Shown here: one piece after another, positions 50,625 to 57,960 of the stretch | Position numbering within the stretch: the stretch's first letter is position 1 | Layout of the letters: every line of letters starts with the position of its first letter | Notes under the pieces: model-generated | Told to the model about the DNA's origin: nothing | Databases searched by the model: none | What the model saw: the letters and a program-made list of their open reading frames with translations, nothing else | Assembly: GCA_023388205.1 (NCBI GenBank) | Contig: JAEWGS010000025.1 | Span: 1 to 58,044, forward strand | From: Bacillota bacterium | Lineage (GTDB): Bacteria > Bacillota > Clostridia > Saccharofermentanales > Fastidiosipilaceae | Direction: 5' to 3' | Length of the DNA: 58,044 nt | Made by a program: the position numbers and the translations under genes

Positions 50625-51938
50625 TTACTCCGCGACGAAAGGCATATAAAGTGTCGTACCCGGTGCGAGATAAAAGACCCCGTCCACATCTTGCAGACCA
50701 TTTGCCTCAATAATGCTGTACACATAAAGCTCCGGCTCTGGATAGTCCGCATAGACTTGCTCGGCGATCTCGAGCAGGTCATCCCCGATATTCATCCGCC
50801 AATAACCGCCCGGAATCACATCGCTGTTGTCATACACCTCGGAGCGCTCAAGCACAATGTTTCCGGCTGTGCCGTTGTTGCCCGCATTGCCAGATTGTCC
50901 AGCTCCAGCATTGCCGGTATTTTCATCCGCATCACCCGCTTCGTTCGCATCGCCGCCCGAAACGCTGTTCCCGCCGTCTTGATCCGCGCTGCCCGCATTC
51001 AAGTTGGCGTTCGCACCTGCATCCGCACCCGCGTTGCCCGCGTTGCCCGCATTCGAGTTGGCGTTCGCACCTGCATCCGCACCCGCGTTGCCCGTGTTGC
51101 CGGCCTCACCCGCGTCCCCGGCACGATTGCCCTGACCACGATTCGCGTTTCCAGAATTCTCCCGGCTTGTCGTCGCACTTGTTTTCGGATCACTCGTCGC
51201 TTCAGGTTTTTGCGTCGTCGCAGCACTTGTTTGCGTGATCGCATTCAGCCCCCCGCTCACCGTGGGCAAGGTCAGCTCCGGCTCAAGGACCGATGCAAAG
51301 TATTGGTTCCAGCCCGCGCTATTTTCCGCGGCTTTCTTCGCTTGTGTCATCACATTCAGCACAGAAGAACTATTGCCAATCACTTGGAAACTTCCGCCTT
51401 CCGCACGCTCTTGAATGCGAATATCCCCTTCTTCAGTCACGAGATTGCTCGTTTCTTTTGCCAGCTGCAGGATATCTTTTTCAATGCTTTGACGGCCCTC
51501 TTTGAGGAAATCTTGACTTGGGTTAGGCTCGGTCATCAAAGCTTCCAGTCGGGTCAGCACATTGACTGAAAAAACTTTCGGATCCATATAGTGCAACTTC
51601 GTGTTGTAACGATGGACACCATCTGACACTTCGGGCGTTCCCTCTGTTTCAAAGCGGACCGTCTTCATGAAAAGTCCGATGAGATCCGGGCTCAAATCTT
51701 TCAGATCATCGCGCAAATGCGTCGCATCTTCTTCGCTCATCGCCTGATACAATTCGGTCAAGCTGCCCTTCGCGAAGCTCGCATTCATCTGTCTCAAAGC
51801 AGACTCTGGCGTCGCACCACCCAATCGTCCAAAGCGCAACAAAAGTGCTACCGCCGCTGCAATGATGATCAAGATCAAAACAATAGCAAAGACGATGCCC
51901 CGCATTCTCAGACGATTCAATAGATTATTCAAGCGCAT
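50625..51938 (-). CDS. Membrane-anchored protein with GNAG repeats and a C-terminal LysM-like domain
   Basis: 437 residues. A cytoplasmic stub of 12 residues is followed by one membrane helix (VFAIVLILIIIAAAVALLL), so the rest is outside. Residues about 35-215 form an unrecognised alpha-rich domain. A low-complexity linker of Gly/Asn/Ala units follows (GNAGNAGADAGANAN-like, twice, about 260-350). The last 75 residues look LysM-like: IPGGYWRMNIGDDLLEIAEQVY, SIIEANGLQD, LAPGTTLYMP. A LysM end would bind peptidoglycan, so the protein could bridge membrane and wall. The start has AAGAGG upstream. Confidence 0.75.
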   Translation of the reverse strand: MRLNNLLNRLRMRGIVFAIVLILIIIAAAVALLLRFGRLGGATPESALRQMNASFAKGSLTELYQAMSEEDATHLRDDLKDLSPDLIGLFMKTVRFETEGTPEVSDGVHRYNTKLHYMDPKVFSVNVLTRLEALMTEPNPSQDFLKEGRQSIEKDILQLAKETSNLVTEEGDIRIQERAEGGSFQVIGNSSSVLNVMTQAKKAAENSAGWNQYFASVLEPELTLPTVSGGLNAITQTSAATTQKPEATSDPKTSATTSRENSGNANRGQGNRAGDAGEAGNTGNAGADAGANANSNAGNAGNAGADAGANANLNAGSADQDGGNSVSGGDANEAGDADENTGNAGAGQSGNAGNNGTAGNIVLERSEVYDNSDVIPGGYWRMNIGDDLLEIAEQVYADYPEPELYVYSIIEANGLQDVDGVFYLAPGTTLYMPFVAE

Positions 51939-52425
51939 ACAGACCTCTTAATATCTCTGACTTGTTTTATTTCACTGTGAGTATTGCTTGTCATTTTTCT
52001 CTCTTCAGGCCCCTCATGCGCAGCACAAGGTCTGAAATAACTGCGTAAACTCTTCTTAATAAAACTCTCTTAACTTTAGCAATTCAGCCGCCCTCTATCA
52101 AGAATCCTGCAGCGTCTAATAAGCGCTCAATTGCGCCTCTCGGAGGCTTTTTGCAAAAGCTTTATAAAATGTTCAAAAGCGTCTTCTCTCGCCCCCTGCG
52201 CCAGCGTCTTCCCTCGCCCCTTGCGCCCGCGTCTGAAGAATAAAGCCTTTGCCTAGCGTTCTAAATTTTGCGGACCCTTTTGCGAACCCTTTTGCGGGCA
52301 TCGGAGCTTTTTCGGGCTGCGAACCCTTTTGCGGGCATCTTCGAGAAAAACATCGTGCCACAGCGTCAGCGCACTATAATGTTATTCAGATGCAAGATAG
52401 ACACCGACGATGGAGAGATTTTTAG
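51939..52425. other. Repeat-rich gap between the LysM-like gene and hsdM
   Basis: No gene of support. Contains CGCCCCCTGCGCCAGCGTCTTCC-type repeats (about 52187-52235) and a perfect 21-bp direct repeat. TATAAT at 52375-52380, about 45 bp before hsdM, is a good -10 without a matching -35. This is the left edge of the AT-richer defence locus. Confidence 0.5.
52282..52339. repeat. Perfect 21-bp direct repeat
   Basis: The 21-bp word starting GCGAACCCTTTTGCGGG occurs at 52282-52302 and 52319-52339. A third, degenerate copy (GCGGACCCTTTTGCG) immediately precedes the first. Confidence 0.85.
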
Positions 52426-54993
52426 ATGAACAAGCAACAACTCGCTGCAAAAATTTGGGAATCTGCCAATAAAATGCGTTCCAAAATCGAAGCCAACGAA
52501 TACAAAGATTATATTTTGGGCTTCATATTTTATAAATTCCTTTCTGAGAAGGAAGTCAAGTATCTAAAGGCAAACGATTGGACGGATGAATATCTTCCCG
52601 AGTTAAAAGAAGCGGATACAGAAACAGTCACAAGCGTACAGAAAAACATAGGATACTTTATCCCCTATGAAAATTTATTCTCCTCTTGGCTGAGCATGGG
52701 GAGTGATTTCAGCGTGCAAAATGTTCATGACGCTCTTTCTGCATTTAGCCGCTTAATCAACCCGACCCACAAAAAAGTTTTCGATGGGATTTTTGACACC
52801 TTGCAGACAGGCTTAAGCAAATTAGGTGACAGTGCCGCTTCGCAGTCCAAATCCATCCGTGATCTCATCTACCTGATCAAAGATATCCCCATGGACGGCA
52901 AGCAGGGCTATGACGTGCTGGGCTTTATCTACGAGTACTTGATTGAAAAATTTGCAGCCAATGCGGGGAAAAAAGCTGGCGAATTCTACACGCCGCACGA
53001 AGTGTCTCTGCTCATGTCCGAAATTGTCGCAGAACATCTCAAAGACCGATCTCAAATCGAAATTTTTGATTCGACGAGCGGTTCAGGATCTCTCTTAATC
53101 AACATCGGCAAGAGTGCATCTAAACACATCAAAGATAGCCACAGAATCAAATATTATGCTCAAGAGCTGAAGCAAAACACCTACAACCTGACGCGCATGA
53201 ATTTAATTATGCGCGGAATCGAAGCGGACAATATCGTTACGAGAAATGGCGATACGTTAGAAGAAGACTGGCCTTTCTTCGATGAGAATGATCCGATTGG
53301 AACTTATGCCCCGCTTTATGTCGATGCGGTCGTTTCGAATCCGCCCTATTCTCAGGCGTGGAATCCTGAGGATAAGGAATCTGATCCTCGTTATTCAGGA
53401 TATGGACTTGCTCCCAAGGGCAAGGCAGATTATGCATTTTTATTGCATGACTTATATCATGTTAAGCCCGACGGAATTATGAATATTGTTCTCCCTCACG
53501 GGGTGCTTTTCCGCGGAGGTGAAGAGGGTGAAATTCGTAAGAATTTAATTGAGAAGAATAAAATCGACGCCATCATTGGACTGCCTGCTAATATCTTTTA
53601 TGGTACGGGGATTCCGACGATCATTATGGTGTTGAAGCAAAAAAGAAGTCATACGGATGTTCTAATTATTGACGCTTCAAAAGGGTTTGTTAAGGAAGGG
53701 AAAAATAATAAGTTAAGGGCTTCGGATATCAAAAAAATCGTCGATGTGTTTCGGTCTAGAGCCAGTATCGATCAATTTTCTCGTGTCGTTAGCCGCGATG
53801 AGATTCGGGAAAATGATTACAACCTCAATATCCCTAGATATGTTGATTCTTCTGAAAAGGCTGAATCTTGGGATATTTACGCTTCGATGTTTGGGGGTGT
53901 GCCGCTTTCGGAAATTAATGATTTAGAGGAATACTGGAAGGCTTTCCCCACACTCAAGGCATCCATTTTAGGAAAAACCGCTGGTGACTATTTTAGGCTG
54001 ACCCCTTCGGATATTAAAAAAGCCGTTCAAGAACACCCTGATGTTCAGGCGTTTGAAAAGAATTTCCAAAAGGCTTTTGATCATTTTGAAGATTATTTGA
54101 ATGCCGAATTGATTTCAAAAATGGAGACGCTTAATCTGTCGAAGGCCGAGGAAGTTTTATCTGAAAACATTTTTGCGAGATTGCAAGATATCCCTCTTGT
54201 TGATCCATATGAGGCTTATCAATTGCTTGATGATGATTGGGCGCATATCGCTATCGATTTGGAAATGATTCAGACCGAGGGTTTTGGTGCAACTAAGCTT
54301 GTCGATCCTAATTTGGTCATGAAAAAGAAAGGAAGTTATGAGCAGGAGGTTCAGGAGGGCTGGAAAGGCCGTGTGATTCCTTTTGAACTTGTGCAAAATG
54401 CCTTGCTTGCTTCTGAAAAACAGGCGATCAAAGATCAAGAAAATCGGCTGGCTGAGATTGTTTCTGAGTATGAAGATATTCTGAGTACCTTGAGCGAGGA
54501 AGAAAAAGAATATGACTTCGTCCATGAGGACAGCTGGGTTTTTGCTGAAGTGAAAAAAGCGCTCAAGAGTCAAGATATCGATGCTGATACGAAGAAAAAA
54601 ATCCAAAATATTCCCTCGCTGAATGATGAGGAAAAGGCTCTAAAAGCTACAATCAAGTCGAAAAGTGCTCTTTTGGAGCAAAAGACAAAAGAGACGATCG
54701 AAAGTTTGACTGATCAACAGGTTCACGAGCTTCTTCAGGAAAAGTGGATTCGTCCTCTGATGCGAAGTTTGATGTTGCTTCCTGAAAGGATTATTTCTGA
54801 CTTAGTTTCTAAGCTTGAAGCGCTCTCTAAAAAATATGAAACAACGTTCGCTGAATTAGAAAAGGAAATTGAAGATACGGAACAAGAACTGATCTCGATG
54901 ATTGATGAGCTCGTGGGGAGTGAATTCGATATGCTCGGCTTGAACGAGTTCAAAAACTTGCTTGGAGGTGAATCAAATGGCAGAAAAAAGTAA
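52426..54993 (+). CDS. hsdM: Type I restriction-modification DNA methyltransferase subunit M
   Basis: 855 residues. The N-terminal HsdM domain (KIWESANKMRSKIEANEYKDY in outline) is followed by the N6-adenine methylase core: DSTSGSGSLLINIG (motif I) and SNPPYS (motif IV, NPPY). GEFYTPHEVSLLM is the usual bridge. The C-terminal 250 residues are a charged coiled-coil extension, longer than in many HsdM. The start follows GGAGAG at 8 bp. The 3' end overlaps hsdS by 17 bp. No hsdR lies in the window; it may be beyond the right edge. Base composition becomes AT-richer than in the flanking chromosome, most clearly in the second half. Confidence 0.95.
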   Translation: MNKQQLAAKIWESANKMRSKIEANEYKDYILGFIFYKFLSEKEVKYLKANDWTDEYLPELKEADTETVTSVQKNIGYFIPYENLFSSWLSMGSDFSVQNVHDALSAFSRLINPTHKKVFDGIFDTLQTGLSKLGDSAASQSKSIRDLIYLIKDIPMDGKQGYDVLGFIYEYLIEKFAANAGKKAGEFYTPHEVSLLMSEIVAEHLKDRSQIEIFDSTSGSGSLLINIGKSASKHIKDSHRIKYYAQELKQNTYNLTRMNLIMRGIEADNIVTRNGDTLEEDWPFFDENDPIGTYAPLYVDAVVSNPPYSQAWNPEDKESDPRYSGYGLAPKGKADYAFLLHDLYHVKPDGIMNIVLPHGVLFRGGEEGEIRKNLIEKNKIDAIIGLPANIFYGTGIPTIIMVLKQKRSHTDVLIIDASKGFVKEGKNNKLRASDIKKIVDVFRSRASIDQFSRVVSRDEIRENDYNLNIPRYVDSSEKAESWDIYASMFGGVPLSEINDLEEYWKAFPTLKASILGKTAGDYFRLTPSDIKKAVQEHPDVQAFEKNFQKAFDHFEDYLNAELISKMETLNLSKAEEVLSENIFARLQDIPLVDPYEAYQLLDDDWAHIAIDLEMIQTEGFGATKLVDPNLVMKKKGSYEQEVQEGWKGRVIPFELVQNALLASEKQAIKDQENRLAEIVSEYEDILSTLSEEEKEYDFVHEDSWVFAEVKKALKSQDIDADTKKKIQNIPSLNDEEKALKATIKSKSALLEQKTKETIESLTDQQVHELLQEKWIRPLMRSLMLLPERIISDLVSKLEALSKKYETTFAELEKEIEDTEQELISMIDELVGSEFDMLGLNEFKNLLGGESNGRKK

Positions 54994-55603
54994 AAAACCA
55001 GCTATTCGATTCGCCGGATTTACTGACGCTTGGGAACAGCGGAAGTTGGGTAGTATGGGTTCTACATTTACTGGATTGTCAGGAAAAACAAAAGATGATT
55101 TTGGACATGGCAAAGCAAGATTTGTAACTTATATGAATGTATTCATGAATCCTGTATCAGACCCCTTAAAAACAGATTCACTAGAACTTGACAAAAGCCA
55201 AAATGCTGTACAGTACGGTGATGTATTCTTCACGACCTCATCAGAAACACCTGAAGAAGTTGGAATGTCCTCTGTATGGCTTGAAAACGCAGAGAATACT
55301 TACCTAAACAGTTTTTGTTTCGGTTATCGCCCGATCGAGAATATTGATCCACATTATATGGCTTATATGCTTAGATCAGAAGCAGTCAGAAAGAAAATAA
55401 TCTATCTAGCTCAAGGAATTTCAAGATATAACATTTCAAAGAATGGTGTGATGAATATTGAAGTTCCACTTCCAGAATTATCTGAGCAACAAGTACTTGG
55501 AAGGTATTTTAATTACCTCGACCGCCTCATCACCCTTCATCAGCGTAAGCTTGAAAAGCTGAAAAATATCAAAAAATCGATGCTTGAAAAGATGTTTGTT
55601 TAG
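54977..55603 (+). CDS. hsdS: Type I restriction specificity subunit, half-length (single TRD)
   Basis: 208 residues from ATG 54977 (GGAGGTG upstream), about half a normal HsdS. It has one target recognition domain: start IRFAGFTDAWEQRKLG, then a variable part, then ISRYNISKNGVMNIEVPLP and the conserved helix LDRLITLHQRKLEKLKNIKKSMLEKMFV at the end (in outline). The ending is the natural HsdS C-terminus, so it is a complete half-subunit rather than a cut-off gene. Half-subunits can pair to read a symmetric site. The WEQRKLG and LDRLITLHQRKL segments are repeated at DNA level in the 57.4-58.0 kb copy. Confidence 0.9.
   Translation: MAEKSKKPAIRFAGFTDAWEQRKLGSMGSTFTGLSGKTKDDFGHGKARFVTYMNVFMNPVSDPLKTDSLELDKSQNAVQYGDVFFTTSSETPEEVGMSSVWLENAENTYLNSFCFGYRPIENIDPHYMAYMLRSEAVRKKIIYLAQGISRYNISKNGVMNIEVPLPELSEQQVLGRYFNYLDRLITLHQRKLEKLKNIKKSMLEKMFV
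55028..55050 (+). repeat. 23-bp direct repeat, copy 1 (start of TRD)
   Basis: GCTTGGGAACAGCGGAAG followed by TTGGG, coding AWEQRKLG. It is identical to 57453-57475. Confidence 0.95.
55517..55552 (+). repeat. 36-bp direct repeat, copy 1 (end of TRD)
   Basis: The word begins CTCGACCGCCTCATCACC and ends CAGCGTAAGCTT, coding LDRLITLHQRKL. It is identical over 36 bp to 57918-57953. Confidence 0.95.
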
Positions 55604-55617
55604 GAGAAATACAAAAG

Positions 55618-56271
55618 ATGAACAAATTAATCTTATTTCACGGAACTCCTGACAAAATAGTCGTCCCGACATATGGACGAGGAGAAGAAAAACACGATTA
55701 TGGCAAAGGGCTTTACTTAAGCGAAAGCATTGACCTTGCCAAAGAATGGGCCGTTTGTAGACCGAATGAAGAAAATGGTTGGGTACACAAGTATCAACTT
55801 GATACGAATGGGCTGAAAATATTGGATTTTCAAAATGAAGGCGTTTTGGCTTGGTTAGCAGAACTGATGAAACATAGAGACGCAGCAGATTCCAAGCGAT
55901 ATCGAATGCTTTCTAAAAAATTTATTGATCAATATGGTATCGATACCGAGCCTTATGATGTGATCAAAGGTTGGAGAGCAAACGCATCATATTTTTATAT
56001 TGCCAAGGAATTTGTAAGAGATAATATCGATATAGATATTCTTGAAGAATTACTTTCTTTAGGGGGCTTAGGGATCCAGTATTGCATTAAGTCAGAGATG
56101 GCTTTTTCAAAATTACAGGAAATAGAAAATGAATTGATCGAAGTGTCTTATGCTGAATTCAATGAAAAATATAATTTACGTGACATTACAGCGAGACAAA
56201 AGATGAGAGAACTGGTTGATTCTGATCGAAATCGTGTCACCAAAGTATTTAGTACGCTTTTTACGGAGTGA
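55618..56271 (+). CDS. DUF3990-like protein, ADP-ribosyltransferase-fold candidate
   Basis: 217 residues. The N-terminus LILFHGTPDKIV, then HDYGKGLYLSESIDLAKEWA and GWVHKYQLDTNGLKILDF, follows the DUF3990 pattern. That family belongs to the ADP-ribosyltransferase-like fold: HGT supplies the first His, GLYLS the second strand, and a later Q-x-C-x-K (GIQYCIKS, about 160) could be the third position. Known enzymes of this fold move ADP-ribose from NAD+ to protein, DNA or RNA; activity here is inferred. It lies 14 bp after hsdS with GGAG upstream. Its stop is 2 bp before the next start, and a NADAR gene follows, which suggests a toxin with a reversing partner. AT-rich. Confidence 0.75.
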   Translation: MNKLILFHGTPDKIVVPTYGRGEEKHDYGKGLYLSESIDLAKEWAVCRPNEENGWVHKYQLDTNGLKILDFQNEGVLAWLAELMKHRDAADSKRYRMLSKKFIDQYGIDTEPYDVIKGWRANASYFYIAKEFVRDNIDIDILEELLSLGGLGIQYCIKSEMAFSKLQEIENELIEVSYAEFNEKYNLRDITARQKMRELVDSDRNRVTKVFSTLFTE

Positions 56272-56273
56272 AG

Positions 56274-56696
56274 ATGATGCGTGCGTATCCGAAAGATTAT
56301 TTGAATGATGTGGTTGAAAATCAAGGGAAGCTTTTTGACTTTGTTGCCCAAAATTTCCCGAACAAAGATACCGAAGACTTTATCGAAACCTATATGCAAA
56401 GTAAAACGAGAAAAAACATAGACGAAGCAAAAGCTTATGTCATAACGATGGATTCCAAAGAACTTTGGGACTATTTTATTGAAACAGAAAACTATTCTTT
56501 GAAGTCTGGAGAGGCGCTTGAGGGTTTTTTACCTGATTGGATTGGCGAATTTTATGCTTATTATCAGTGGTACTACAATGTGCCTAGCTGCGAGCTGATC
56601 AACAAAGTTCCCATTAATTTTCTAAAAAAAGCCTATCCCGGGTTGCATGATCTTGAGTTGGAATTAGCCGTGAGAAAAGTCGGAGAAGACAGATGA
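56274..56696 (+). CDS. Hypothetical middle gene of the ART-NADAR cassette
   Basis: 140 residues from ATG 56274 (CGGAG 5 bp upstream; ATG 56277 equally possible). I do not recognise a named family. Two parts are visible. The first (about 1-70) has a helix pattern ending TYMQSKTRKNIDEAKAYVI and a D-S-x-E-L motif. The second (about 71-140) has LPDWIGEFYAYYQWYYNV, an aromatic WxGxFYAxYQW signature, and KVPINFLKKAYPGLHDLEL. The small size and acidic bias suit an antitoxin or adaptor of the DUF3990-like protein. Its stop overlaps the NADAR start (ATGA), so all three genes are translated together. Confidence 0.7.
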   Translation: MMRAYPKDYLNDVVENQGKLFDFVAQNFPNKDTEDFIETYMQSKTRKNIDEAKAYVITMDSKELWDYFIETENYSLKSGEALEGFLPDWIGEFYAYYQWYYNVPSCELINKVPINFLKKAYPGLHDLELELAVRKVGEDR

Positions 56697-57166
56697 ATAT
56701 GATTTGCTTTCATAACCCTGATGAAGAAAATGACTTTTTGAGTAATTGGTATTTATCGCCTTTTGAGATTGGAGGTAAGCGTTTTACTTCTATCGAGCAA
56801 TTTATGATGTATCGCAAGGCCATTTGTTTTCATGATGATGAGATCGTCCAGAAAATTCTTGCTACTGATGATCCATCTGAAATTAAGGCTCTGGGTAGAC
56901 AAGTGTCAAACTATGATGATCATATTTGGAATGGCATGAGGCAAATTGTTGTTTATGAAGGGCTTTGGGCAAAATTCTCACAAAATGAGTCTCTAAAAGA
57001 GAAGTTAAAAGCCACTGGCAGGGCAACACTTGTGGAATGTTCCGTTAAAGATTTGATTTGGGGCGTGGGATTATCGATGCAAGACCCCAATCGCTACGAT
57101 AAGAGCAAATGGAAAGGGGAAAATTTGCTCGGATATACGCTGATGATGGTTAGAGAAAAGCTGTAA
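56693..57166 (+). CDS. NADAR-domain protein (YbiA/RibX superfamily)
   Basis: 157 residues, a single NADAR domain. FLSNWYLSPFEIGGKRFTS followed by IEQFMMYRKA is the substrate-pocket motif; WNGMRQIVVYEGLWAKFSQN, TLVECSVKDLIWGVGL and GENLLGYTLMMVRE complete the family pattern. NADAR proteins include N-glycosidases, and some have been reported to remove ADP-ribose from guanine bases modified by DarT1 toxins. Beside an ART-fold gene it is therefore a candidate reversing enzyme. The start overlaps the previous stop by 4 bp with GGAG upstream. Confidence 0.85.
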   Translation: MNMICFHNPDEENDFLSNWYLSPFEIGGKRFTSIEQFMMYRKAICFHDDEIVQKILATDDPSEIKALGRQVSNYDDHIWNGMRQIVVYEGLWAKFSQNESLKEKLKATGRATLVECSVKDLIWGVGLSMQDPNRYDKSKWKGENLLGYTLMMVREKL

Positions 57167-57308
57167 TTGACCCATTCTTGGGCGTAGCGGAGGTGGAAAA
57201 GCATTGTATCTTTGAGGCGATAAGGAGTCGAATTCGACCCCCCTTAAAATTAGGATTGTGAATAGCAAGTCCTTTTGCTTTAATCGTCCCTTTTTTCACC
57301 TTAAACAT
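57150..57308 (-). CDS. Possible small minus-strand ORF
   Basis: 52 residues from ATG 57308 (MFKVKKGTIKAKGLAIHNPN...), preceded by a perfect AAAGGAGG at 7 bp. The open frame continues upstream past this ATG (HVHQHKGGTH). It converges on the NADAR gene, overlapping its last 17 bp. I recognise no family. It may be a remnant of an older gene or a small regulator; the good ribosome binding site is the only positive evidence. Confidence 0.3.
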   Translation of the reverse strand: MFKVKKGTIKAKGLAIHNPNFKGGRIRLLIASKIQCFSTSATPKNGSITAFL

Positions 57309-57452
57309 ATGCGTTCCTCCTTTATGCTGATGCACATGCTTCCAACCTTTATTTTCGCGATCGTTGCGCTAACCTGCTCAGAAAGCTTTCATATTCCCGC
57401 GCCATTACTTAGAGATATTATGGTCTTGGCTGTGCGGGCTTATGATCCTTAT

Positions 57453-57475
57453 GCTTGGGAACAGCGGAAGTTGGG
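57453..57475 (+). repeat. 23-bp direct repeat, copy 2
   Basis: Identical to 55028-55050, same orientation; marks the start of the second TRD. Confidence 0.95.
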
Positions 57476-57917
57476 GGAGCTATTAAATGAAACAAGAATA
57501 AAAACAACCATAGAGAACGAAGACATATTACTATCATGCGCTATAGATGGAATATATCTTAATTCTGAATTATTCAGTCATTTTAGAGGACAGTCAAATA
57601 TCGGTTATATCAAGATAAAAAAACATGATTTGATTTTATCTGCACAAAATCTTCATCTAGGAAATTGTAATGTAAACTTGCGTTTTGACCATGGCATAGT
57701 ATCACCAGCATATAAGGTGTATGAACTTATTGCTTGTGATCCTTTATTTATGCATACATGGATAAAAATGGATAAAACAAAAGCTTTTTTCACAAAGGCT
57801 TCTACTGAAGGGGCAAGTGTATGTAGAAAAAATATTGTGTGGGAAGATTTGTATAAAGAAATTTTGCTCATTCCAAATCTATCCGAACAAACCAAAATCG
57901 GCTCTTTCTTCTCCTCT

Positions 57918-57953
57918 CTCGACCGCCTCATCACCCTTCATCAGCGTAAGCTT
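57918..57953 (+). repeat. 36-bp direct repeat, copy 2
   Basis: Identical to 55517-55552, same orientation. HsdS homology ends exactly at its right edge, 7 bp before the stop codon of the convergent gene. Confidence 0.95.
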
Positions 57954-57960
57954 TTTATCG

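Noticed and set aside
50691..51569. 292-codon plus-strand ORF opposite the LysM-like gene
   Set aside because: It is a low-complexity Arg/Thr/Ile-rich shadow of the GNAG repeat region and has no ribosome binding site.
52282..52339. Integration attachment sites at the left edge of the defence locus
   Set aside because: The 21-bp repeats are only 37 bp apart and part of the local tandem-repeat patch; no matching copy is seen at the right end of the window.
57258..57419. N-terminal extension of the second hsdS ORF (from 57258)
   Set aside because: No ribosome binding site and no HsdS homology before about 57450; it overlaps a minus-strand ribosome binding site.
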